A stretch of DNA of 64,000 nucleotides from the NCBI GenBank assembly GCA_014649155.1, contig BMSM01000003.1:248001-312000 (forward strand), in the 5' to 3' direction. The notes beneath the pieces are model-generated. The model was not told the origin of the DNA. It was given only the letters and a program-made list of their open reading frames with translations, and did not search any database. The position numbers were made by a program, and so were the translations under genes. Of this stretch, positions 31,263 to 39,922 are shown piece after piece (position 1 is the first letter of the stretch; every line of letters starts with the position of its first letter). The stretch comes from Streptomyces griseoviridis. GTDB taxonomy: Bacteria; Actinomycetota; Actinomycetes; Streptomycetales; Streptomycetaceae.

Positions 31263-32143
31263 GCGGGACCAACCTGGAAGGACGGGTCGCCGTCGTCACC
31301 GGAGCCGCGCGCGGCGTCGGGGAACTGCTGGCCCGCAAGCTGTCCGTGCGCGGGATGAAGCTGGCGCTGGTCGGGCTGGAGCCGGACGGGCTGAAGCAGG
31401 TCGCCGCCCGGCTGCACGGCGACAGCGGGATCTGGCACGCCGACGTCACCGACCACGAGACGATGGCCCGGGTCGCGGCCGAGGTGAAGGAACGGTTCGG
31501 CCGGGTCGACGTCGTCGTCGCCAACGCGGGCGTCGCCACCGGCGGCCCGTTCACCGACTCCGACCCGGTCTCCTGGCGGCGGGTGATCGAGGTCAACCTG
31601 ATCGGCTCGGCGGTCACCGGCCGCGCCTTCCTGCCCGCGCTGCTGGAGACCCGCGGCTACCTCCTCCAGATCGCGTCGCTGGCCGCGCTCACACCGGCGC
31701 CGATGATGTCCGCGTACTGCGCGTCCAAGTCCGGTGTGGAGGCGTACGCGCACGCCCTGCGCGCCGAGGTGGGCCACCGCGGGGTCAAGGTCGGCGTCGG
31801 CTACCTCTCCTGGACCGACACCGACATGGTGCGCGGCGCCGACCAGGACGACGTGATGCGGGAGCTGCGGCAGCGGCTGCCGTGGCCGTCGAACAAGACG
31901 TACCCGCTGGGTCCGGCCGTCGACCGGCTCGTCGAGGGCATCGAGCGGCGGGCCGGCCACATCTACGGGCAGTGGTGGCTGCGCGGCATGCAGGGCGTGC
32001 GCGGCTACCTGCCCAGCCTGATCGGAACGGTCGGCCAGCGGGAGATGCGCCGGTTCGGCGACCGGCTCACCGGGGTGGGAACGGGGCTGGTCGGAGCGGG
32101 TGGCGCGGCGGACGAACAGCAGCGGGCCACGCTCCGTGACTGA
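31259..32143 (+). CDS. Short-chain dehydrogenase/reductase
   Basis: A 294-residue SDR. Its features are VVTGAARGVGELLARKL (nucleotide site), VANAGV (NAG motif), LLQIASLAAL with catalytic Ser, and SAYCASKSGVEAYAHALRAE with Tyr and Lys. The C-terminus is longer than in simple SDRs, with a Trp-rich segment (YGQWWLRGMQGVRGYL) that may contact membrane or substrate. The ATG at 31259 overlaps the preceding stop (ATGA). As the last gene of the operon it may oxidise the alcohol released by the hydrolase, or provide the ketone. Confidence 0.9.
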   Translation: MSGTNLEGRVAVVTGAARGVGELLARKLSVRGMKLALVGLEPDGLKQVAARLHGDSGIWHADVTDHETMARVAAEVKERFGRVDVVVANAGVATGGPFTDSDPVSWRRVIEVNLIGSAVTGRAFLPALLETRGYLLQIASLAALTPAPMMSAYCASKSGVEAYAHALRAEVGHRGVKVGVGYLSWTDTDMVRGADQDDVMRELRQRLPWPSNKTYPLGPAVDRLVEGIERRAGHIYGQWWLRGMQGVRGYLPSLIGTVGQREMRRFGDRLTGVGTGLVGAGGAADEQQRATLRD

Positions 32144-32236
32144 TCGACATGCGGGGGGTCACCGCCCGTGTGAATCTGATCGGGCCCGGCCGGTCACATC
32201 GCCGGCCGGACCCGACTCACCCAGGAGTGAACCCAC

Positions 32237-32422
32237 ATGGGTATCAAGGACCAGTTCCAGGAGAAGACCGAGCGGATGCAGCAGCAGGGCCGGCAGAAGG
32301 CCGACCAGGCTCGCGGCCAGGCGCAGGACCGGGCCCGCCGCCGTGACGACGACGCGGAGGGCATGGACCAGCCGCGCCGCCAGGAGCCGTCGGACCGGGC
32401 CCGCCGGGACCGCGAGGTCTGA
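32237..32422 (+). CDS. Small hydrophilic protein of unknown function
   Basis: A 61-residue, highly charged protein rich in Gln, Arg and Asp (MGIKDQFQEKTERMQQQ and RRDDDAEGMDQPRR). It is likely helical then disordered, recalling stress-related hydrophilic proteins such as CsbD-like ones, but without a firm match. AGGAG at 32222-32226 and the terminator 33 bp after its stop support a real monocistronic gene. Confidence 0.75.
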   Translation: MGIKDQFQEKTERMQQQGRQKADQARGQAQDRARRRDDDAEGMDQPRRQEPSDRARRDREV

Positions 32423-32454
32423 CGCCTGACGCGAGCCGCCGCCGAGCGGCCGAG

Positions 32455-32488
32455 GGGCGCCCTCCGGTCAGCCGGAGGGCGCCCTTCT
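32455..32488. terminator. Terminator between small protein and tricorn genes
   Basis: A 13-bp perfect stem GGGCGCCCTCCGG/CCGGAGGGCGCCC with loop TCAG followed by TTCTC; it can serve both convergent genes. Confidence 0.92.
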
Positions 32489-32504
32489 CATGTCCGGTTC
32501 CGGG

Positions 32505-35500
32505 TCATGCGCGGTCCCGGGGCGGCAGCGGCGGCCGGGACCGGTCCGGTACGCCGGTGAGGTCCGGCGGTCCGGCGGGCGGCTCGGTCTCCAGCAGCTC
32601 CAGGGCCAGCCGCACCGCCTCGCCCAGCACCGGGTAGCGGCCCTCCGCCCAGTCCAGCGGGGTGCGCAGCACCGGCACGTCGGGGTCCACGCCCCGGTTC
32701 TCCACCGACCAGCCGTACGCGTCGAACCAGGCCGCGTTCATCGGCACCGTGATCACCGTGCCGTCGCCGAGGCGGTGCCGGCCGGTCATGCCGACCACCC
32801 CGCCCCAGGTGCGCTGCCCGACCACCGGGCCGAGCCCCAGCAGCTTGAACGCCGCCGTGATCATGTCGCCGTCCGACGAGGTCGCCTCGTCCGCCAGCGC
32901 CACGACCGGCCCGCGCGGCGCGTTCGAGGCGTACGACACCGGCTGGGCGTCGCGGGTCACGTCCCAGCCCAGGACGGTGCGGGTCAGCTTCTCCACGACG
33001 AGTTCGCTGATGTGCCCGCCCGCGTTGCCGCGCACGTCCACGAGGAGCGCGGGCCGGGACACCTCCCCGCGCAGGTCGCGGTTGAACTGGGCCCAGCCGG
33101 AGCCGCCCATGTCGGGGATGTGCAGATAGCCGCAGCGCCCGCCGCTCAACTCCCGGACCACCTCCCGGCGCCGGGCCACCCAGTCCTGGTAGCGCAGCGG
33201 CCGGTCGTCGACGAGCGGGACGACGGCGACCCGGCGCGGTGGACCGCCCTCGGCCGGGGCGAAGGTCAGCTCGACCGTCGTACCGCCCGCGCCCGCGAGG
33301 AGCGGGGCCGGACCCGTCACCGGGTCGACCGGGCGGCCGTCGACGTGGGTGAGGGCGGCGCCCTCGCGGATGCCGGTACCGGCCAGCGGGGAGCGGGCCT
33401 TGGAGTCGGAGGAGTCGCCGGGCAGGACGCGCCGGACCGTCCAGCGGCCGTCCCGGCGGGTGAGGTCGGCGCCGAGCAGGCCCTGGAGACGCTGGTAGTG
33501 CGCCGGGCCCTCGTTGCGGCGGGCGGCGGTGACATAGGCGTGCGAGGTGCCCAGTTCGCCGAGGACCTCCCTGAGCAGGTCGGCGAAGTCGTCCGGGGTG
33601 GCGACCCGTTCGACCAGCGGCCGGTACTGGGCGAGGATCGCGTCCCAGTCGATGCCGCACATGTCCGGCTCCCAGAAGAAGGCGCGGGTCAGCCGCCCGG
33701 CCTCCTCGTACGCCTGCCGCCACTCGGCGCCCGGGTCGACCCGGTGCAGGATGCGGCGGGCGTCGATCCAGGTGGTGGAGTCGCCGTCGCCGGGCTCGGT
33801 GGCGGGCACGGCGCGCAGGTCGCCCTCGTCGAGGACGACGAGCCGGGTGCCGTCGCCGCTGACCGCGAACCAGTCGAGGTGGTCGACCAGTTCGGACTTG
33901 CGGGCCTTGGCGGTGCTGAAGTGCTCCAGGGTGGGCCGTTCGCTGGGGTCGTCCGGGTTGGCGAAGGTCTCGCCGAGCGCGCCGGAGATCGGCCAGCGCA
34001 GCCAGACCAGGCCGCCGTCGGCGACCGGGTGCAGCGCGGAGTACTTGGACGCGGTGACCGGGAACGGCGTCACCCGGCTCGGCAGCCCCTCGACCTCGAC
34101 GGTGACCGTGCCGACCTCGCCGGGCCCGTCCTCCACCGGGTCGGGACCGCCGGCGGCCGGGCGGCCCTCCGGGTCCAGGGCGAACGGGGAGGGGGTGGCC
34201 GAGGAGAGCGGGACCAGGTAGGGGCGGCAGCCCAGCGGGAAGGAGAGGTCGCCGGTGTGCACGTCGTAGACCGGGTCGAAGCCGCGCCAGGAGAGGAAGG
34301 CGAGGTAGCGGCCGTCGCGGGTGAAGACCGGGTTCTCGTCCTCGAAGCGGCCGTCGGTGACGTCGACGACGACCGGGCCGTCCCGCCCGTCGATCCGGGC
34401 CATCTTGATCTGCCGCAGGGTGCGGCCGATACCGGGGTGGGACCAGGTCAGCCAGCGGCCGTCCGGGGAGAAGGCGAGGTCGCGCACGGGGCCGTTGACG
34501 GACCGGATCAGCTCGGTCACTCCCGTGCGGCGGGGACCGTCCGGGCCGGCCTCCGTGCCGTCGTCCGTGCCGTCTCCCGTGCCGGCGTCCGCACCGGTGT
34601 CCGAGACGTCGAGCAGCAGCAGCCGGCCGTCGTGCGCGGCGATCGCCAGTCGCCCGCCCGCCGGGTCGGAGACCGTCTCCAGCACCCGGCCCAGCCGCCC
34701 GGCGGCCAGCCGGCGCGGCTCCCGGCCGCCGGTGGCCCGGGGCAGGTGGGTGATCTCCACGGCGTCCTCGCCGCCGGCGTCGGTGACGCAGGCGACCCGG
34801 CCGCTCCCGCCGAGCATCTCCGGCAGCCGGACCCGGACCCCGGGGGTGTCGGCGAGGGTGCGGGCGGGACCGTCCCGGTGGGTGAGCCAGTACAGGCTGC
34901 CGCGCACCACCACCGCGCTGGCCCGGCCCGTCTCGTCCACGGAGACGCCGTCGACGTGCTGGGCGGCGGGCACCTGGTGGGTACGCCGTCCCGGGCGGGG
35001 GCCGTCGAGCCGGATGTCCAGGCGGCGCGGCCGGGAGTCCGGCGCGAGGTCGTCGACGATCCACAGCTCGCCCGCGCACTGGTAGACCACGCGGGTGCCG
35101 TCGCTCGCCGCGTGCCGGGCGTAGAAGGCGTCGTGGTCGGTGTGCCGGCGCAGGCCGGAGCCGTCGTACGCGCACGAGTACAGGTTGCCGACGCCCTCGT
35201 GGTCGGAGAGGAAGGCGATCCGGCCGCCGGTGAACAGGGGGGAGTGCAGATGCCCGCCGAGCCCTTCGAGGAGCCGCTCACCGTGCAGCCAGAGCCTGCC
35301 GGTGGCGCCGCCCCGGTAGCGCTTCCAGGCGGCGGGCTCGTGCGGCGGGGTGCCGGTGAGCAGCAGGGTGCGGCACTCGCCGCGCAGTTCGGCGACCTGG
35401 AGGTCGGAGACCGGGCCCCAGGGCAGCTTGCGGCCCGGGTCGCCGTCGCACGAGACCTTGTACGCCCAGGTCAGGTGGGAGAACGGCTCGCCCTGCGAGG

Positions 35501-35831
35501 TGACGGCGAGCACCGCCGACGTGCCGTCCGCCGCCGGCGGCGACCAGCCGCAGACCCGGGTGTCGAGCGAGCCCCAGTGGGTGAGCTGCCGCCCCGGCCC
35601 GCCCGCCGCGGGCACCAGGTGCACCTCGGGCAGCGCGCTGTGCCAGCTGGTGAACGCGAGATGCCGGCCGTCCGGTGAGAAACGGGGGTGGGAGACCTTG
35701 GTCCGGTCGACGGTGAGCCGCCGGGCGCAGCCCGGATCGTCCAGCGGCGCGAGCCAGAGGTCGTCCTCGGCCACGAAGCACAGCAGGCCGGCGTGGAGGT
35801 GCGGGAAGCGCAGATAACTCACTCTGTCCAT
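32505..35831 (-). CDS. Tricorn protease homologue
   Basis: A 1108-residue protein. N-terminal beta-propeller repeats (HPRFSPDGRHLAFTSW, DLAFSPDGRWLTWSHP, NPVFTRDGRYLAFLSW) precede a helical domain, a PDZ-like domain and a C-terminal S41-type catalytic domain. The archaeal tricorn tetrad is recognisable: Ser-His in LGTSHAYV, the nucleophile Ser in ADEATSSDGDMI, and Glu in SVENRGVDPD. Tricorn cuts oligopeptides made by the proteasome, and Streptomyces also has a proteasome. The start ATG at 35831 begins MDRVSYLRFPH. Surplus residues to 35858 lack a ribosome site. Confidence 0.93.
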   Translation of the reverse strand: MDRVSYLRFPHLHAGLLCFVAEDDLWLAPLDDPGCARRLTVDRTKVSHPRFSPDGRHLAFTSWHSALPEVHLVPAAGGPGRQLTHWGSLDTRVCGWSPPAADGTSAVLAVTSQGEPFSHLTWAYKVSCDGDPGRKLPWGPVSDLQVAELRGECRTLLLTGTPPHEPAAWKRYRGGATGRLWLHGERLLEGLGGHLHSPLFTGGRIAFLSDHEGVGNLYSCAYDGSGLRRHTDHDAFYARHAASDGTRVVYQCAGELWIVDDLAPDSRPRRLDIRLDGPRPGRRTHQVPAAQHVDGVSVDETGRASAVVVRGSLYWLTHRDGPARTLADTPGVRVRLPEMLGGSGRVACVTDAGGEDAVEITHLPRATGGREPRRLAAGRLGRVLETVSDPAGGRLAIAAHDGRLLLLDVSDTGADAGTGDGTDDGTEAGPDGPRRTGVTELIRSVNGPVRDLAFSPDGRWLTWSHPGIGRTLRQIKMARIDGRDGPVVVDVTDGRFEDENPVFTRDGRYLAFLSWRGFDPVYDVHTGDLSFPLGCRPYLVPLSSATPSPFALDPEGRPAAGGPDPVEDGPGEVGTVTVEVEGLPSRVTPFPVTASKYSALHPVADGGLVWLRWPISGALGETFANPDDPSERPTLEHFSTAKARKSELVDHLDWFAVSGDGTRLVVLDEGDLRAVPATEPGDGDSTTWIDARRILHRVDPGAEWRQAYEEAGRLTRAFFWEPDMCGIDWDAILAQYRPLVERVATPDDFADLLREVLGELGTSHAYVTAARRNEGPAHYQRLQGLLGADLTRRDGRWTVRRVLPGDSSDSKARSPLAGTGIREGAALTHVDGRPVDPVTGPAPLLAGAGGTTVELTFAPAEGGPPRRVAVVPLVDDRPLRYQDWVARRREVVRELSGGRCGYLHIPDMGGSGWAQFNRDLRGEVSRPALLVDVRGNAGGHISELVVEKLTRTVLGWDVTRDAQPVSYASNAPRGPVVALADEATSSDGDMITAAFKLLGLGPVVGQRTWGGVVGMTGRHRLGDGTVITVPMNAAWFDAYGWSVENRGVDPDVPVLRTPLDWAEGRYPVLGEAVRLALELLETEPPAGPPDLTGVPDRSRPPLPPRDRA

Positions 35832-35918
35832 GCTTTTCCGGGGCCCCGGGGGCAGCAACTCGTGAGCGGCGCGCGGCGGGTCCTTACGTGAAGCTCACAA
35901 CCGTGACCCAGGACACGT

Positions 35919-35933
35919 ACGAAACCGTTTCGT
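35919..35933. promoter_or_regulatory. Palindrome in front of tetR (likely operator)
   Basis: ACGAAAC-C-GTTTCGT is a 15-bp perfect dyad, extended by another TTTCGTTA copy, 65 bp upstream of the TetR gene. It is typical of TetR autoregulation. Confidence 0.65.
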
Positions 35934-35997
35934 TTCGTTAGGGGCATGGGATATCTTCGTCACATACGCAGGCCGTACAGGGGAGAGGACGAGCGAG

Positions 35998-36597
35998 ATG
36001 GCAGAGGTCGCGACGGCGCGCCGCAGCCGGATCACTCCCGAGCGCGAGGCCGAGCTGTACGGCGCCGTGCTCGACCTGCTCCGCGAAGTCGGCTACGACG
36101 CCCTCACCATGGACGCCGTGGCCGCCCGCACCCGGTCCAGCAAGGCCACCCTCTACCGCCAGTGGGGCGGCAAGGCCGAACTGGTCGTCAAGGCCATCCG
36201 GCACAACAAGCCGGGGCAGGTCACCGACATCGACACCGGGTCCCTCCGCGGCGACCTGCACGCCCTGCTGACCCGCGAGGACGACTGCACCATGGAACAG
36301 AACTCCGCGCTGCTGCGGGGCGTCGCCATGGCGCTCCACCGCAACCCGGATCTGCGCCAGGCGCTCCGGGAGCAGCTGATCGAGCCGGAGACGGCCGAGT
36401 TCCGGCGCGTACTGCAACGCGCCGTCGACCGCGGCGAGATCAGACCCGACTGCCCGGCTCTGGACTTCCTCCTCCACATGATGGTCGGCGGCTTCGCCAC
36501 GACCGTCCTGCTGGACGAGCAGCCGCCGACCCGGGCGTTCCTCGCCTCCTACATCGACGCCGTGATCCTCCCCGCCCTCGGCGTCCCCGCCCCCTGA
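35998..36597 (+). CDS. TetR-family transcriptional regulator
   Basis: A 199-residue TetR protein. The N-terminal HTH reads ELYGAVLDLLREVGYDALTM, then AVAARTRSSKATLYRQWGGK. The C-terminal ligand domain is of the TetR_C type (NPDLRQALREQLIEPE). The ATG at 35998 has GGGGAGAGG upstream. It precedes the MMPL exporter by 105 bp in the same direction and a dyad lies upstream, so it is likely to repress itself and the exporter. Confidence 0.9.
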   Translation: MAEVATARRSRITPEREAELYGAVLDLLREVGYDALTMDAVAARTRSSKATLYRQWGGKAELVVKAIRHNKPGQVTDIDTGSLRGDLHALLTREDDCTMEQNSALLRGVAMALHRNPDLRQALREQLIEPETAEFRRVLQRAVDRGEIRPDCPALDFLLHMMVGGFATTVLLDEQPPTRAFLASYIDAVILPALGVPAP

Positions 36598-36702
36598 CAC
36601 CTCTCCCCTAGGCAAGCCCTCCACCTGACGTCACCGCTCACGTCGCCGGGCTGATCACCCCTGCCCTGATCCACTCCACGACATGACCGGGAGTACGCCC
36701 TC

Positions 36703-38922
36703 GTGGCCACGTTCCTCTACAGACTCGGCCGCCTCGCCTTCCGGCGACGGCACTTCGTCGCCCTGATATGGGTCGCGCTGCTCGCCGTCGCCGGCATCGG
36801 CGCGGCCAGCGCCCCGCCCGCCGGCTCCACCTCGTTCTCCATTCCCGGCACCGAGGCGCAGAAGGCCTTCGACCTGCTGGAACAGCGCTTCCCCGGCCAG
36901 AGCGCCGACGGAGCCACCGCGCGCGTCGTCTTCAAGGCGCCCGACGGCGAGAAGATGACGGACGCCGGAAACAAGGCCGCCGTCCTCAAGGCCGTCGACG
37001 AACTCGGCGACGGCTCCGAGGTCGCCTCGGTCGCCGACCCCTACGAGGGCAAGACCGTCAGCAAGGACGGCACCATCGCCTATACGTCGGTGAAGTACGA
37101 CGTCTCCGGCATGGAACTGGAGGAGTCCAGCAAGGACGCCCTGGAGGACGCCGCCCAGCAGGCGCGGGACGCCGGACTGACCGTCGAGATCGGCGGCGAC
37201 GCGCTCCAGGCGGCACCGGAGACCGGCGCCACCGAGGTCATCGGCATCGCCGTCGCCGCCGTCGTCCTCGTCATCACCTTCGGCTCGCTGGTCGCCGCCG
37301 GACTGCCGCTGCTCACCGCGCTCATCGGCGTCGGCATCGGCGTCTCCTCCATCACCGCGCTGGCCAGCGCCCTCGAACTGGGCTCCACCACCTCCATCCT
37401 GGCGATGATGATCGGCCTCGCGGTCGGCATCGACTACGCCCTGTTCATCGTCTCCCGCTACCGCGCCGAACTCGCCGAGGGCCGCGCCCGCGAGGAGGCG
37501 GCCGGACGCGCCGTCGGCACGGCGGGCTCGGCGGTGGTCTTCGCGGGCCTCACGGTGGTCATCGCCCTGGTCGGACTCTCGGTCGTCAACATCCCGATGC
37601 TGACCAAGATGGGCATCGCGGCGGCCGCCACGGTCGCCATCGCGGTCCTCATCGCGCTCACCATGGTCCCGGCGCTCCTCGGCTACGCCGGCCGCAGGGT
37701 CAAGCCGGCCGGCGCCAAGAGCAGGTTCCTCGGCGGTGCCCGCGCCGAGCGCGCCCAGCAGCGGAACAAGCCCAACATGGGCACCCGCTGGGCCCGCTTC
37801 GTCGTCCGCCGCCCGGTCGCCGTCCTCCTCCTGGGCATCGTCGGCCTCGGCGCGGCGGCCGTCCCGGCGGCCTCCCTGGAACTGGGGCTCGGCGACGACG
37901 GCTCCCAGCCGACCTCCACCACCCAGCGCCGCGCCTACGACCTGCTGTCCGAGGGCTTCGGCCCCGGCTTCAACGGCCCGCTGATGGTCGTGGTCGACGC
38001 CAAGGGCAGCGACGCCCCGCAGGCCGCGTTCACCGACGTCTCCGACGAGATCAAGAGCCTCGACGGGGTCGTCACGGTGACGCCCCCGGCGCCCAACAAG
38101 GCGGGCGACACGGCCACCATCACCGTCATCCCCGACTCCAAGCCGTCCTCCGTCGCCACCGAGGACCTGGTGCACGCCATCCGGGACGCCGGGGCCGGGG
38201 TGCGGGCGGACACCGGCGCCGAGACCCTGGTCACCGGCTCCACGGCGATGAACATCGACGTCAGCGAGAAACTCAACGACGCACTCATCCCCTACCTGGT
38301 GCTCGTCGTCGGCCTGGCCTTCCTGCTCCTGATCGTGGTCTTCCGCTCGATCCTGGTCCCGCTCAAGGCGGCCCTCGGGTTCCTGCTGAGCGTCCTGGCG
38401 GCCCTCGGCGCGGTCGTCGCGGTCTTCCAGTGGGGCTGGCTGTCCGGTCTGCTGGGCGTGGAGGAGACCGGCCCGGTCATGTCGATGATGCCGATCTTCA
38501 TGGTCGGTGTGGTCTTCGGTCTCGCCATGGACTACGAGGTCTTCCTGGTCACCCGGATGCGGGAGGCGTACGTCCACGGCGAGCAGCCGGACGAGGCGGT
38601 CGTGACCGGCTTCAAGCACGGCGCCCGGGTCGTCACCGCCGCCGCGGTGATCATGATGGCGGTCTTCGCGGGCTTCATCGGCTCCAGCGAGTCGATGGTC
38701 AAGATGATCGGCTTCGGCCTGGCGATCGCGGTCTTCTTCGACGCGTTCGTGGTCCGCATGGCCCTGGTCCCGGCGGTCCTCGCCCTGCTCGGCAAGCGGG
38801 CCTGGTGGCTGCCGAAGTGGCTGGACCGCGCCCTGCCCAACGTCGACGTCGAGGGCGAGGGCCTGCGGGCCCTGGCCGGCCAGGCCGACCCCGACGAGGA
38901 CAAGGTGCCGGCGCGGGCGTGA
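36703..38922 (+). CDS. MMPL family (RND-type) membrane transporter
   Basis: A 739-residue exporter with 12 predicted helices in two repeats. It has the N-terminal helix HFVALIWVALLAVAGIG, an extracytoplasmic domain, and a helix bundle with AMMIGLAVGIDYALFIVSRYR. A second loop domain follows, and the second bundle contains MVGVVFGLAMDYEVFLVTRM. The Asp-Tyr pairs in those two motifs are the proton-relay residues of MMPL proteins. Such proteins export lipids or drugs. The GTG at 36703 opens ATFLYRLGRLAFRRRHF. Control by the upstream TetR is inferred. Confidence 0.92.
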   Translation: MATFLYRLGRLAFRRRHFVALIWVALLAVAGIGAASAPPAGSTSFSIPGTEAQKAFDLLEQRFPGQSADGATARVVFKAPDGEKMTDAGNKAAVLKAVDELGDGSEVASVADPYEGKTVSKDGTIAYTSVKYDVSGMELEESSKDALEDAAQQARDAGLTVEIGGDALQAAPETGATEVIGIAVAAVVLVITFGSLVAAGLPLLTALIGVGIGVSSITALASALELGSTTSILAMMIGLAVGIDYALFIVSRYRAELAEGRAREEAAGRAVGTAGSAVVFAGLTVVIALVGLSVVNIPMLTKMGIAAAATVAIAVLIALTMVPALLGYAGRRVKPAGAKSRFLGGARAERAQQRNKPNMGTRWARFVVRRPVAVLLLGIVGLGAAAVPAASLELGLGDDGSQPTSTTQRRAYDLLSEGFGPGFNGPLMVVVDAKGSDAPQAAFTDVSDEIKSLDGVVTVTPPAPNKAGDTATITVIPDSKPSSVATEDLVHAIRDAGAGVRADTGAETLVTGSTAMNIDVSEKLNDALIPYLVLVVGLAFLLLIVVFRSILVPLKAALGFLLSVLAALGAVVAVFQWGWLSGLLGVEETGPVMSMMPIFMVGVVFGLAMDYEVFLVTRMREAYVHGEQPDEAVVTGFKHGARVVTAAAVIMMAVFAGFIGSSESMVKMIGFGLAIAVFFDAFVVRMALVPAVLALLGKRAWWLPKWLDRALPNVDVEGEGLRALAGQADPDEDKVPARA

Positions 38923-38940
38923 GGACGCCCCCGTGACCGT

Positions 38941-38984
38941 CGGGGCCGCCCGCTTCCCGCAGCGCCGGGAAGCGGGCGGCCCCG
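38941..38984 (+). terminator. Strong hairpin terminator after the MMPL gene
   Basis: A 19-bp perfect stem (38941-38959 with 38966-38984) and a six-base loop, 18 bp beyond the stop codon. Confidence 0.93.
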
Positions 38985-39040
38985 AGTCATCCCGCGAACC
39001 CGGTCGCCCGCCCCGCCCGCGTCCCGCTACGGTCCCTCCC

Positions 39041-39532
39041 ATGACGACGACAGCCCACCCCCGCTTCGCCGAGGCCCTCACCACCCTGGGCCTGGACGAC
39101 CTGACCGGACGGATCCGCCGCTTCCCCGACGCGACCCGGACCGCCGCCGAGGCCGCCGCCGCGGTCGGCTGCGAGCTGAGCCAGATCTGCAAGTCGCTGA
39201 TCTTCGCCGCCGACGGGGTTCCCGTCCTGGTCCTCATGGACGGCGCCTCCCGCGTCGACGTGGACCGGGTCCGCGAGGAACTCGGCGCGCGGAAGGTCAC
39301 CCGGGCCAAGGCCGACGTCGTACGGGAGACCACCGGGTACGCCATCGGCGGCGTCCCGCCCTTCGGCCACCGCACCCGCACCCGCGTCCTCGCCGACCGC
39401 TCCCTGCTCGCGCACGACGTGGTGTGGGCCGCCGCCGGCACCCCGTACACCGTCTTCCCGATGGCCCCGAAGGACCTGGTCACCCACGCCGGCGCCACCC
39501 TCGTGGACGTCCGCGAACAGCCCTCCGCGTGA
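39041..39532 (+). CDS. YbaK/EbsC-type aminoacyl-tRNA deacylase
   Basis: A 163-residue YbaK/ProX-fold protein that hydrolyses mischarged aminoacyl-tRNA in trans. The motifs are AVGCELSQICKSLIF (conserved Lys), GASRVDVDRVREELGARKVTR in parts, the GYAIGGVPPFGH loop, and DLVTHAGATLVDV. TACGGT lies seven bases before the ATG at 39041 and there is no Shine-Dalgarno, suggesting leaderless translation. Which tRNA it edits (Pro-, Ser- or other) is not evident. Confidence 0.92.
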   Translation: MTTTAHPRFAEALTTLGLDDLTGRIRRFPDATRTAAEAAAAVGCELSQICKSLIFAADGVPVLVLMDGASRVDVDRVREELGARKVTRAKADVVRETTGYAIGGVPPFGHRTRTRVLADRSLLAHDVVWAAAGTPYTVFPMAPKDLVTHAGATLVDVREQPSA

Positions 39533-39640
39533 CACCGCCGGGGTGCTGACGCTGCGCGCCGGCCGGGAGCGGCGCACCCTGGGAACAGGGGGAACCCCGG
39601 GAAGAGCAGGGGGGAACAACAGGTGCGCGAGGTGAGCGTC

Positions 39641-39916
39641 ATGACGCACAACCCAGCCGGATGGCACATCGAGGTCGAATTCACGGAGGACGACCGGCAC
39701 ACGCGGGCCGCCGCGCTGCTGCGGCTGGCCGACGGCACGGAAGTACGGGGCCACGGCCACGCCAGCCGGCACCGGGCCGACCCCCGCCAGCCACGGGTCG
39801 GCGAGGAGGTCGCCGGGGCACGCGCGCTGAACGAGCTGGCGATGCGGCTGCTCGACAAGGCGCACGGCGAGATCGACCAGGCGGCGGGCCGGGTCTCCCA
39901 CCCCATCCACGTGTGA
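39641..39916 (+). CDS. DUF1876 domain protein
   Basis: A 91-residue protein of the dsRBD-like DUF1876 family: WHIEVEFTEDDRHTRAAALL, then a Gly/His-rich strand (GHGHASRHRADP) and the helix GARALNELAMRLLDKAHGEI. The ATG at 39641 has GAGGTGAG; a GTG at 39623 behind a G-run is an alternative adding six residues. Its function is unknown; these small proteins are common and multicopy in Streptomyces. Confidence 0.82.
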   Translation: MTHNPAGWHIEVEFTEDDRHTRAAALLRLADGTEVRGHGHASRHRADPRQPRVGEEVAGARALNELAMRLLDKAHGEIDQAAGRVSHPIHV

Positions 39917-39922
39917 GACGGC

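Noticed and set aside
32490..35678. About 1060-codon plus-strand frame opposite the tricorn gene
   Set aside because: An antisense shadow with Gly/Val/Arg/Asp-rich composition; the minus strand encodes a full tricorn protease.
36655..39906. About 1080-codon minus-strand frame opposite the MMPL and YbaK genes
   Set aside because: Low-complexity Asp/His/Gly composition and no motif; the plus strand has convincing transporter and deacylase families and a terminator between them.
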